Below are positions 12,054-24,700 of a DNA stretch of 64,000 nucleotides, in pieces (position 1 is the first letter of the stretch; each line of letters begins with the position of its first letter). The DNA comes from Trichoplax adhaerens (taxonomy: Eukaryota; Placozoa; Uniplacotomia; Trichoplacea; Trichoplacidae), in NCBI RefSeq assembly GCF_000150275.1, contig NW_002060979.1, positions 237,210 to 301,209 of the forward strand. Reading direction: 5' to 3'. Under the pieces are notes generated by a model, which was not told the DNA's origin, did not search any database, and was given only the letters and a program-made list of their open reading frames with translations. The translations under genes were made by a program, and so were the position numbers.

Positions 12054-15035
12054 TTACCTGCTTAATATCTCAGAGTTTCCAGTACTTGGTGTGTCCACAG
12101 CAAATACATGGGGTAGAACAACGAATTCGAATCCAGTTGCATGGACCTCATGAGCATAGGCACATTTATCACGACCATAACTATCAAAAGTAAGTCAATT
12201 ATATCAACATTATGATATAATAAAATCAGAAATTACAAGTTATAATTTATAATTGTGCTAGCATATCAAGCGAGTGAATTTACAAAAGGGGAAATTCTTT
12301 AAAATATTAAAATTAGTTCCGATCAAAATGTGAATAAATTAAATGATTAATTGCATAGAATTGAATTTACTTCTTAGCACACAATTGATACTAATTTAAC
12401 TGTCAATACCCCGGTATGGCCAGTAATTGTCACACGAAGATATTGGAAAATAATAAATTTTACAATCGCTATTAGGTAATTCTAGAAGTGACAGGATTAA
12501 ATTTTTAAGTTACACGAACTTCATATACAGAATATAAACCATCTAAGCGGTCAATAAACTACTTAAAATCATAAAATATAAAGTTACCTAGTATTTTATA
12601 GCTTGAACAGTGCTAACAGAAGATTTAACCGAGATTGATAACACTCATTTTGATCAATTTACAGACGAAATCTATTTATGTATTGTATAATGTACCTTAC
12701 CCAGAGAATATGTTATTAATATTAGGGGATAACTTTCTGTTAATGATGAAGTATGGCTCGTTATTTTCTCTACAATTGAGAGCATAGAGCATACATTATC
12801 AACAAATATGATTGCAAAATTTAAATACCATTATACTTATATCTTGATATAATCATAAATGTTAGGGTTAAGAACCTATACATTATAGTGTATAACATTT
12901 AATATTTACAACACGCCTGCAAACACAGGAAGTTAGTACGTTACAGTAACAGTTTAAGAACGACACTAATGTCATTTTAATGAGTTTACTCACATATAGT
13001 TAGATTTAAATGCAGATGAACTACTGAACCAAATACCAAATTGAGTCATTGCATGAGAGACAGCATGAAATGGTTCAATAGGAGGATTATCCTTGCGAAT
13101 CTGTTCAAGCAGGACATTTTTTTCTCTAGGAATGTCATTATCTACTGCATCCGTTTTCAGCTGTGATAGTACAACGTAACTGAGATTAGCTGCACTAATA
13201 GCTATCAACGGCTGCATAATACGTAGCCATAACAGCCTTTGTACATAAATCTTGAATAAATTCTTGGGATATTTTACCTTCATGATACGATTTTATTAAG
13301 AAAAACAATCTATTTGCTTTCTTCCATATTTACTGCGAAGCTTACCTTGAACAATGGAGTAATAAAAGCGCATTTTTGACAAACTTTGATATTATGCTCT
13401 CTGTTATTAATATCATGACTGGCTTTCATTATAGCAGCAACCGCTTGTTCGTGTGAAACGGAAGGGATTATATCAATATCGAGAAGATAGACATGTGACG
13501 TTTTACTAAATTTGATAGCTAAATTTCTTAAGAAGTTCACAGGATAGAGTGCGCTATCTTTTCCGTTTAATGCATCCTAGAATATGGCAAGGCCATAAAT
13601 GTTATCAATGAATATTCTTGCCTTAAAAAATCTATAGATTGGTTGGGATATCTATGTGTTTAGGTTAAAGAGTTTATACAGTATTGTAGCGAGAAGCGAT
13701 TTTTTAGTTTAAATTGCATGATTAGACGATCCTTGGTATTTTAGAATTATTAAACTTACTTCAAATACAATGTGTAAATCAATAAATTTTCGAAAATCGT
13801 CAACTTGATGATACTTTCCAAGTACTTGTTGTAGATGATCTTGAACAGTAACCCCACTTATGTCATTGAGGACGAACAGGACAACAGATATTGGGCCTTG
13901 CCAACGTTGTACCTACACGTATAATAAAGCAAGAAGGTAGTTGAACATCAAGCTAGATTTCGCATCATTGAATTCTCTATCTCTTCAAAATGTATTTAGG
14001 ATTTAAGATGCAACTGAATAATTGTTATTGATTTTACTATGAAAGCTGCTATAATATGTTAGGATTTTGTTAACGCTCATACCAATCTTTCTAAGGTAGG
14101 TAGCCGGTCGATTGTCATTTGAGTTGCAATTGTAATAAATGGATCCTTGCCGCTAGTCTTTTTGTGCAAAGTAAATTCGGATATCTGAAATCTTTTCCAT
14201 GTATGTCGACGGACAGGAAAGGAAGATTGTTCAAAATGACAGTAATCCATTTTTTGGCTATCATTACTTCTCTTAATGATGTTTAGCGAGATGTCGTCTA
14301 TGTATAAATTTTCTTGACACTGGGGATTATGAAGTTGGTACATGATAGATATCATAATATGTCGCACTGATTTATATAAGGGAATATGCAAACAAAATGG
14401 CTGAAAAGTATCCTTTGTTACTGTGCCGGATTCATTTTTTTTATTTTGCAGTCCGCTGTATCGAACTTGATGGTAAGAGTTGTCGGTATATCTAAAAAAT
14501 GAAAAATTACAATTTTTGTTTATTAGCTCTACTTTGAATTTATACGCATATTGAGTAATTGATTAAAAAGTTCAATATCGACTTTTTTAGAATTTTACAT
14601 TTTATGTCCCTACCTAATATAGATCATTAATTTCCAACATGAACCTTTGCCTAAATACCAATGGTGATATAGTATATGAATTCCATCAGTAGAACTTTGA
14701 TCAAAAGATAGAAATTGCGTGGCTACAAGCATAGGCGTATAGCCTTGTGATGGCTGTTGTAAAGTTGACGATGATGTAAACATTAAAGAACGATTGCCAT
14801 GATGAGCGTGTGCTGATGTTATGCTTATTGACTGATTGTTGTTGTCATTGTCGTTGGGTTTTATTGCTTTTAGATCCCATAATGATTGACGATGCTGGAA
14901 AGTCCAATGATTGCTAAGAATATCTTCAAACGAAGGATTCGAGACTAAATTATTAGCGGTAATAGGCCAGCAATTGTTGAAAAGGATGCAAATACATACA
15001 ATGCCAACGGTAGTACGAACTTGAATTGTTGCCAT
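12054..15035 (-). CDS. Secretory-pathway glycosyltransferase family 49 protein (LARGE/B4GAT1-like) with N-terminal CBM4/9-like module
   Basis: Seven exons: 14614-15035, 14083-14491, 13760-13912, 13346-13576, 12994-13160, 12701-12769, 12054-12180; 1578 nt, 525 residues, no phase break. The first 28 residues form a signal peptide or anchor (TTVGIVCICILF core). Residues about 29-215 begin NLVSNPSFED and end in LYIDDISL, the usual edges of a CBM4/9-type jelly roll. From about residue 250 the protein follows GT49: FITIATQMTIDRL, WQGPISVVLFV, YPVNFLRNLA, then VYLLDIDIIPS with the DxD metal-binding motif, NNEPYFIINRK and GFEFVVLPHVFAV. Known GT49 enzymes are Golgi beta-1,4-glucuronyltransferases acting on matriglycan. 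Odd: the region after VLP, where a conserved His normally sits, reads FAVDTPSTG, so activity is open. The stop codon overlaps a good splice donor. Confidence 0.85.
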
Positions 15036-15475
15036 TGTTATTACGGCTCTCTTTCCAGGTCGTTGCTACTTTATCTAGAAATGAGTGAGAATCAAAGACG
15101 TGGAGATCATTAATATTAACGTCTTAATTTAATTCATATTGACTCCATATCAACTGCATTGAATATATTAGTAGTAGTAACGGATGAATTCTATCCAACA
15201 AGCTTAAAGTATACAGTGCTGCATTATAACGATGAAGATATACACTATAGATTATAGATTTTACTTTAGGATGTAAACGGGAACTTGCAAGTTAATGAAT
15301 TTATAACTATATTTGCTGGAGGAGCTCGTCGGATTCGATTAGATACTAATGCAGTATAAATGCCACTTTATTTTACGCTTTATTTACAATCAGTTACTCC
15401 TACTTGTTATATCATGATTGAGCAGATGCAGCTCGAACCTAGAGACCCTCATATCTACTTCAAATTGACGAAGGG
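15036..15475. other. Upstream region of the GT49 gene
   Basis: Some 440 bp with no exon-like open frame. It should contain the promoter of the minus-strand glycosyltransferase gene, but no clear TATA box or initiator can be picked out. Confidence 0.4.
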
Positions 15476-16330
15476 GATTGTTATAAAGATCGATGAGAAG
15501 TATTCATTGTCGTGATCAACTGTATGCAAGTATGTCATACAGTTTTATGTTGCAGATATTTACTTAACAATCAGCTACTGAACGCTGTAGATTGATAATT
15601 TTATAATAACATGTCAAAATAAACAGAAATTTCTCATGCGTCGAGATTCATATCTCTGTCTTAAGCAAGCATCGTACGCTATCATTAAAGACTACAAAAT
15701 TCTTGATAACGTAGTGATGATTAAGTGTCATTCGCTGGAGTAGTAAACAGTATACAAGAATCCTTTTATTATTATTTCCGTATTATAATAAACACAAACA
15801 TCTCAGAGCTATATATTCTTCCCTCTTTTCCAAGCAAACGAGGCAAGTTTATTGTGGAGATCATGAAGAACCATTTACTGTATCAATAGACAGCATACAA
15901 CCCTACGGTGTTATTTTATGTTGCAAGCCAATGCAGTAAATTTATTGTGGAAATTATCAAGTACTATTTACTGTATCAATAGCCACCATACAACTATACT
16001 ATCGGATGTTATTTTATGTTGCAATTATTTACTACCGGAATCAGCTATCTTTTCTATGGGCAATTTTATAATTGCATGTCATGATCGTCACAAAATAGCT
16101 ACTAACTCTTTCCCTCTCTCTCAAGTAAATACAACAGGTTTCTCGATGGAGATCATCAAGCCTAGTTTACTGTATTAGTAAACACTATACTACTATATCA
16201 TGCTATTTTATGTTGCAATTTACTTGCATTAAATATCAGCTACCCAACCCCTCTATGAAGACTTTCATTATTGCATGTTGTCATAAACACAACACAAACA
16301 TTTCAAAGCACAGACTCTTTCTTCTCCCTT
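15476..16330. repeat. Diverged long-unit repeats
   Basis: A degenerate module recurs: a TTTACTGTATCAATAG-like string, then a TATTTTATGTTGCAA-like string, then ATCAGCTAC and a segment near ATAATTGCATGTCA. Anchors of the TATGTTGCA type lie near 15547, 15916, 16015 and 16207. Spacing is uneven (about 100-370 bp), so these are old, partly deleted copies. An 86-codon open frame at 15918-16178 falls inside and is probably chance. Confidence 0.6.
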
Positions 16331-16659
16331 AAGCCAAGGTAGCCGGGTTTATCTTGGAGATGAATAACGATAACAATCACTTAAGGCTTCCATGAACAAT
16401 TCAAGTTATTGTGTCGTCATAAAATCAGTCATTACTACTAACAGCAAGATACTAGTATGATACTATAGTTCAATTGTGCTTAATCGACTCAGCCCAAGTC
16501 CAAGAGGTTAGCTTGTACAAGTATTGCAGCTATTGGTAATTCTACTGTTTACTGTACAAGTGTAGAGTACATCGTTTCCATTGGATGCATTTACTTTAGC
16601 CAGGTCAAGAATTTCTCACCTTACTTGTTGAATGAATTGGTTACTAGACCAGTTTAATT

Positions 16660-17192
16660 GATTCCACTGTTGGCTAATTTGTTATGCTTGATCGCCTTGA
16701 CGGGAGCAAAGTACAATGTTGATGGCACTAACTCCTGATCAACTGTACTGTAGGCGAGAGGATTGATTCTACTGTTGGCTAATTTGTTCTGCTTGATCGC
16801 CTTGACGTGAGCAAAATACAATGTTGATGGCACTAACTCCTGATCAACTGTACTGTAGGCGAGAGGATTGATTCCACTGTTGGCTAATTTGTTCTGCTTG
16901 ATCGCCTTGACGTGAGCGAAATACAATGTTGATGGCACTAACTCCTGATCAACTGTACTGTAGGCGAGAGGATTAATTCCACTGTTGGCTAATTTGTTCT
17001 GCTTGATCGCCTTGACGTGAGCAAAATACAATGTTGATGGCACTAACTCCTGATGCTGATCAACTGTACTGTAGGCGAGAAGATTGATTCCACTGTTTGG
17101 CTAATTTGTCATGCTTGATCGCCTTGACGTGAGCAAAGTACAATCTCGATAGCACTAACTTCTGATGCTGATCAACTGTACTATAGGCGAGT
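16660..17192. repeat. 105-bp tandem minisatellite, five copies
   Basis: The string ATTCCACTGTTGGCTAATTT recurs at 16661, 16766 (one base changed), 16871, 16976 and 17087. Spacing is 105, 105, 105 and 111; the last includes a GCTGAT insertion. The copies are nearly identical, so the array is young or homogenised. Because 105 is divisible by 3, the minus strand keeps one frame open across the copies and shows a 35-residue period (PSTLYFAHVKAIKQNKLANS...). There is no start context, splice site or neighbouring exon to support a gene. Confidence 0.92.
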
Positions 17193-17239
17193 GCAGAAGT
17201 ACACTGTGCTGTCGTCGCTGTTTTGAAGCTATAAAGTAC

Positions 17240-18470
17240 TGCAGTACTGTATCTCTATGGTTACACGATTTCTTTCACCTCTAAACTGAGCAGTACCTCC
17301 ACTCCAGGTAGTACTGTATTGAAGTTTTGCTCAGTGAAGAACGATCAATGAAGTGTGCAGTATAGTAGATTACCACTATTCTACAACATAGCAGTATATA
17401 TGTCCAAGATGGACATTGTACATCATTCTTAGCAAGTTCTATTCATGCAATCTATCGATATAGCTAAAATGTTGATTTCAGGAATAGGAAGATTCTTGTC
17501 TGGCTACTGAATCGACACGACACGATCGGTCATTGAACTGTTTGCTGTTACAGTACACTGTACTGTGGTATAGTACTGTAACAGTCCATAGTACTGTACT
17601 GTACTGTACAGTACTGTACAAAGAGGTCCAAAAAACCCAGTTAAAACCTCTTTACTTATAGTACTGTGTACTGTACTCTACAATGTACAGTATGTACAGT
17701 ACAGTACGTACAGTACTGTATTTTGGGGGAGTTGTCTGTACAGTACTGTACACTGTACAGCACTGTACGCCCCCTCCATCATCAACTCATCTGTGGTGTG
17801 CAAAATGAACTGTTGTTGTACAGTTCATCTATCTCATTTTAATTAGAGGCCACGATCGGTCCTTGAACTGTTTACTATTACTATTTTTACAGTACTGTAC
17901 AGTGTGGTACTGTACCCTACTACAGTTCACGGTACTGTAGTGTATAGTATACTGTACTGTAGTACAGTACTGTAACTTCATCTATACTCTGTAGATTCTA
18001 CAGTACAGTACTGTACAGTATCTCATTTTAATTACAGTACAGTACAGTAGAGGCCACGATCGGTCCTTGAACTGTTTACAGTACTGTATAGTACAGTACT
18101 ATGCACTGTACAGTGCGGTACTGTACCCTGCTACAGTACACAGTACTCTAGTGGACAGTACGGTATACCGTAGTACAGTACTGTAACAGCCCATAGTACT
18201 GTACTGTACTGTACTGTACTGTACAGTACAGTACAGTGCGCAGTACTTGGACACAGTACAAAGAGGTACATTGTACAGTACTATGTACAGTGCGGTACTG
18301 CACTCGGGTACAGTATACAGTACAGTAGTGTTACAGTACAGCACTGTAACAGTCACTAGTACAGTACAGTACAGTTGTACAGTACTTGGGGGAGTAGTAC
18401 TGTACTGGATGTCTGTACGTCCCCTCCTTCATCAACTCATCTGTGGTGTGCAAAATGAACTGTTGTCATA
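17240..18470. repeat. Self-complementary TACTG/TACAG satellite-like region
   Basis: Dense 5-bp units TACTG and TACAG (reverse complements in phase) form many perfect palindromes, such as the run at about 18196-18236. Embedded longer modules also recur: CACGATCGGTC.TTGAACTG at 17521, 17851 and 18055, and CATCAACTCATCTGTGGTGT near 17780 and 18432. It is therefore a higher-order repeat with a palindromic filler. Single strands would fold into long hairpins. Open frames on both strands here (18099-18356, 18247-18471) are repeat artefacts. Confidence 0.9.
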
Positions 18471-18777
18471 GTTCACCTCCTATCTCATTGTCTGTATGAA
18501 GGTGACGATCGTGGGGATGACAGAAATTTTGCACACTATGAGGAATCAGACTTTCATTGTTGTTGTTGTTTAGAGGTAATCTTGAATCGTGGACAATTTT
18601 AACCAAATGGCGCCGCTTGTGCTACGTTAAAAGAAATCGTGATTGACTGTCTAATTTCAGGCGTTGTTTTATTACTATCAAGGGTAGCATTCATCATTGG
18701 TATCAATTTAATTCTTCCCTGATATCGTTTAGTTGTTGTTGCTCAACGTAGATAACGGTTCATGTACGTAGGATGCC

Positions 18778-21700
18778 ATGCAAGCCATTGCAGCAATTAT
18801 TGACGAGATTGCTTTAGAAGGATTAGAAGGTAAGCTAGTGGACGTAACTGCTCTCACTGCAGTTATCAATGGAATACCATTATCATGGAATAGGAAGGTT
18901 TGAATAAACATTGAGCAGTATCATGTTTACATTAGTGTACGTATGATAGTGTGTAGGCACAAGATGATGATCGCCATGTGTATTCATTGACCTAGTATGA
19001 TAGGATAGGAGTCAAGTTGATCTAAATGCAGCATCAGTAGGATCAACTTTCATAGCTAATGCTACAATCTAATATGATAGGAATTACATTGCCTATATTA
19101 TGGATGAGGATTGATCAACGTCAACCAAAAATCGATTTAACACTCGATGATGCGGCTAAAGAGTATATATGGCAGAAATTGGCGTCATTACCTTGTGGCA
19201 TTATCGATTATTTTATTGTACCCCATGCAAGAACATACTCCACTTTAGATGACAATCTCAATCAATGCTCTACAAATCAATGGTAACAACATTAAAATTA
19301 AATTCCTACTTCATCACTTATACTAATATAATTCATATATTGTACACTAGTCATCATGAACGACTCTTTAATACATAGAATCTATTCATGATTGCATCCT
19401 AATTGAAATAGGCCGTATTACTTCTGGCATCTCTGCGATAATTAATCTTCATCACCAATACTGTTATGATTTTTACGAGTATAATTATTATACGCGTGTA
19501 TAGCAGCCACCGTCGACTAGTCTTGAATCAGTTGATTCTGTTCAATGGTTACATCATAATTGAATAGATTATAACAAATCATTTGAAATCTCTGTGATAA
19601 TCTTCATGTCTGATAAGGGCATGATTCATGTATTATGTAGCCAGTGACTACTTAGTAGTAGCTGACCTAGAATAAATTGAATCAACTTATTGTAGTAACC
19701 GACTAATTCAGTGGAGATGCTAAAGACTTGAATATTTATTATAATGATACTGCAGAGAGAAATGCAAATCTAAATTTGCTGTAAACGGATTACGTGTGTT
19801 ATCCTAACAGATCCGTTCTTGTAAAATGTCATATTTAATTTTTCATAGCTTAATGGACAAAGAGTCAAGTTGGCATAGAGAGAATGATCCGTATCCTTAC
19901 AACTTAATCAGCGACGAAACCAATGGAATTCGTGGCTCTTGCCGTGATTATTACACCCGTGATAAGATTACCAGCATTATCCGAAATGAAAATAATACTG
20001 CCAACACGTCCTTTCAAGAGGCGACAGCAATGTAAGCTAGAAATAAAGGCGCTAGTTATACCGTTGTACGGTATTGATATTATCTATGTGATGATCTTAA
20101 TAAAATTTTATAATTTCTTAGTTATCTTAATGTGCATGCTGAGTCAGATATAATATTACTCAATTAATTAGCAAGTATTAGCATTCGGCGTATATTTCAT
20201 CCGTAATCAATATAACTAGAATCAAGAAAAATTTCTACTTATTATAAATATAAATATATATTTAGTAAATTTTCCAAAGTAATTTTAATTTTTAGTATCT
20301 TATTATATTTTCATCATATTAACTAATAAAATTGCCGATTACCTTCTCCATTTGCTATGTTTATTTCATACTATCTTTTAACCTTAATATTGGATATATG
20401 TCTATCAGTGAGTTGAATACCAATTTAATAAATTATTTTACAGGTGGGATGATAAACTTGTACTTGTTGCAAATCAACAAGTTAGAGACAGAGCATTATT
20501 TGGTACTGGGAATAATCCGTCCTTTTTTAACCTAACGGCAGATCAATTTTGTTTACTTGAACGTATTGGAAGGGCAAGATGGAGGGGAGAAACACAACGA
20601 ATACTGGCAAAGTACTTCCTTAAGCTTGATTTTAAAAATATATTTCGTAAATTAAAATTTCTTTGGAGGTTGAAATTGATAACTCATCAAGTAAGCTCCC
20701 TAATCTAATTTAGAACTTTTTTAATTAGCACCTCATAAAATACAGTAAAGCTATCAATTACGACATATTTTTTGCTAAAGATTCGAAAAGTGTTTTTATA
20801 AAAATGAATCAACGATTCCTTAATAAGACTTAATACGAGCTTAGATAATAGTATTGCTAAAAAGATTACTAACTAGTTAAACTCTAGAATTTTAAAAATT
20901 GCTGTCTCAAACAATTTCAGACGTCTCACGTAAAATTAAAATCTTCAAGTGTCATTCGTAGCAATTTATTGCTTCTATCCCGATTTCATACGCTTCAGCA
21001 GCATAATACTAGAGAGAGTAACAAGGTAAAAATGTGTTCTTATCTTGAGCAACTTCCAGATAAGATTGCATCTCACAACGACGTAAGAAATCACTTGGTA
21101 AGATGACCTTTTGCTACCTAAACTATTACAGCAATCCTGTTAAATATATGTTATATGTACGTATTAGGGTCTTGCACGAACAACATACAGAAAAGTCTGC
21201 CAAGCTCTAATTGCAGATGGTTTTATTGATATTATCAGTAATAAACGAAAGTCCACGCCTCAGTCCTATATTAGACTATTAAAAAGTTATCAATGCTCTG
21301 TTGAAAGTGATAGCAATGCATCAACTGAAGATGATTCTGACAACGGTTAGTGTTACCTCATATATCAACTTCATGTCATGAATGAACAACTGATTATTAG
21401 CAAGACATATACTGTATTACTGTCATTATATGCAGTACCGTAAGAGTAGTGATGGTGATAGGAGTTTCCACTTAACTGTACGTATGTTGTAGAATATACT
21501 GTACTTTACAACTTTTACTACCAGAATTAAGGTGAAGGTAACTCTATTATGGGAATGTGAGAAACTAAAGAAACCTAATAATTGGTTTTCACAAAATTTT
21601 AGATATTTACAGTTTATTTGAGAAGAAAATGTAAATTCTGAACGTTATAATATATTATTAAATGCATTATAGCAATATGTTAGGATGTAATATTTTATCT

Positions 21701-24700
21701 AATAGTTGTAAAAGTGGGTTCCGTAATTTAATGTCTGAATTAATAATATGATGTAAGGAATTTGGTAAGTAAAAAGGATAAAATTTTTACCAACACTGAG
21801 ATAAAACTTTGCTACAAGACGTTTATATTGGTTTATGATATAATTGCATAGGCATAATACTATGTTAATGGGCTGTTTCAGATATGGCACATTCAGGTTC
21901 GGTGTCTGCTCCTAACATTGAAGAACCAATGCTGCAGCAAGTCTATAACATGATATATAATGAAAGTTATAACGGAATATCTAAACTTGTAAGCCAATAC
22001 GTTTTTTAGCTTTTAACCTTAGCCTTGTTTTGTTGATAATGATTTTAGTCACTATAGGAATTTTGATTTGATTTAAATTACAACATAGGATTTACTGAAA
22101 AAAATTAGACTAAAATCGGCCGATATCAGGGTAATAATTAAACGTCTTCTGAATAGAAATTTCATTACTGAAATTTCAAAGAGCAGCGGAAAACAACGAA
22201 AACTTCTGTAAATCTTATTATTATGCTGCTTTAATAATGTATAATGTGCGTAAGATGCCAGTCTGTCTGTGAAAGAAACTTACTATTTAAACATGATTAT
22301 TACTTTTCAAACTATGGCATCTACAATACAGCTATGTTGCTAAGGTGCTAGAAGAAAGTAGCTCTTTATATCAGAAAGTTGCGAACGAAGTTAAGAAAAC
22401 CCGAGAATATTCTAACAAGTTAGCCGTTACTGGTTGACTTTGTGATTTAATAGTATTTATTATTGCTCTTTAATAACTAAATCGTTACAGTCCATTACTA
22501 GTTTTACTAATAAACGTTAACTTAAAATGTCAGAATGGACCAACTTGACACTTGTATTCGGAAATCAAAGGAGCCACCTACCTTGATTGACACCTCCGCT
22601 CAAGGCAATGGTCAAGAAATAGGGAACGTGATATTTGTTAAGCAAATTGTTGAAAATTCCAAAAGAGGTATATAATTTACCTCGTACAATTTTAATTTGA
22701 ACTTATAATTTATAGTATCAATCATTGCAGTTGGCTATAGGAGCTTAAAGAGACAAAATATGATTCTCGAATGGCTAAATGAGAAAAAATGTGTTCATGT
22801 CGACAATTATTACGAAATCCTTCGTGTAAGTTAAGACTATAACTCTCACGATATTTTGAGGTTGAAATCCCTGACTAATGATGCATGCTAGCGGCCAATT
22901 AATAAAATTATAATTATCGTACGGTTCTACAGTCCATAAGAAATACTGAACGCGATGAGGGCTTAAAAGAAGTCTGTGATTACAGAAGTATCAAGAGGTT
23001 ATCGTTTGTTAATTAAAATAACAATATTGGATTGCCTGATGCTCTTTTTGGTCATGAATAGTAGTATGCAATTTTCATCTATGGTATCTTCTATTAACAG
23101 AATTCTCTTAATTTAATAAAGATTAATTAGTAAATTAACTAAAGAGGGTACGGTTAAAGTAATTGATAAAACTGCAACATGTTCCAACGGAAGTACTACG
23201 GTATGTTGATTGTTGTACGTACTTGTTTGTTGCTGATGTGCTGACCTTACGTGAATCACTTTTACAAAATTATCTGCGGGGCTTTCTAGGTTTCATTCTT
23301 ATGCAGTCCTGATATCGAGATGGATGACGAATTGCTGAATAACCTTGTGATTCAGTACAGTTTGAAGATGGAAAAAGATGCAATTGGAAAGGTAATGCTA
23401 GCTCTAAACGTAAAGACGCATGTAAATACAATTTATACTATGTACTGTATATTGTATCATTTATTGGTACCCATCTAAACGTTACATTTATTTAGCAAAA
23501 TAAATCTTTGCCTAAACAAGACGTTGTGGAGTTATCTGTAGCGCAACAGTCTGAAAATACCATTCTTCCAAAAAGGGAGCCCGACGTTCAGCTTGAACAT
23601 AATCCTGTTAGTACTGTACAACAGTAAATAAAAACTACGATAGTATTATTTACTGCTAAATAATTTCAGCTCCGTTATTTGTTAGTACAAATATATGAAA
23701 GCGATGCTACTGTTTCAGATTCGGCCTCAAAGTTATGGATATCTTCCAAAAATGCTTCGTTTAAAACTAGCTCATTGTTTTTTGTGGGAATTAGCCTATG
23801 GACATAAATGTTTGTTCATTGAATAATTATGTATTCGTAAAGGGTCATTTGTTTTTACCTTTATCATAAAGCATTGTTTTTTGTTTCTTACTGATATGAT
23901 TGATTCTATGTGGACAATGGACAATGTAGTTGATGATGAAGTAGGCCCAGAAGAATCCTGGAGGCGATCGCTGTCAGCTTATAAAGGCAAAGTAACGTTA
24001 GATGATGGATGGATTAATTTGGAAACTATCCTTAATGTCACTCCTTTATCTGTCTTATGCAAGCTAGTATCTTTCCGTTACAATGTATGATATATTTCAG
24101 TATAAGATGTTTCTATAAACTATCTCAACAAAACAAATGTACTATACGAGTGTGTCGGATGGTGACAATATAATATGATACATGTTTGGATTTTATCTTC
24201 TTTCTTTTAAGATTGAAGGACTAGAAGAGTACTTAGGAGATAGTAAAACAGCCGATACACTGTTCTACCGTTTACCGATAAAATTAAGGGAACAATTAGA
24301 ACCTAATAGGTATCAACTTGCCTTACCTTACCTACATATCAATACATTTGATGACGCTTGTGATACTTTGCTTGCATATAATCTGTATGAAGGCTCCATG
24401 TATGGAAATATCTGGATACACTGAATATGTTATGCAAAATGGGATTATTAAGCAGTACCGAAAATGGTCCAAACTCCAGAAAATCAAATGTTAGCATACT
24501 TTATGATATTTTTCAGTAATGTGTTCATGATTAGTTCTTGGAGCATTAACAATCGAAATACAACTTCCCTTTGTGCTACATATAGGCTCAATTTCGTGTT
24601 TCTGATACTGGATATTTTATTGACACTTCAAGCAGAAGTAATGACTACAGTTGCAAAAGCTATAAATTGGAATCTTTTAGGAGTGTTGTTCGATTTTGGA

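Noticed and set aside
16654-17043. 129-codon minus frame as a gene for a repeat protein
   Set aside because: Entirely inside the 105-bp minisatellite; openness follows from the unit length. Kept as a repeat and listed as a finding only.
18099-18471. Open frames on both strands rich in Tyr, Val and Cys
   Set aside because: They are translations of the TACTG/TACAG simple repeat, with no start context or splice sites.
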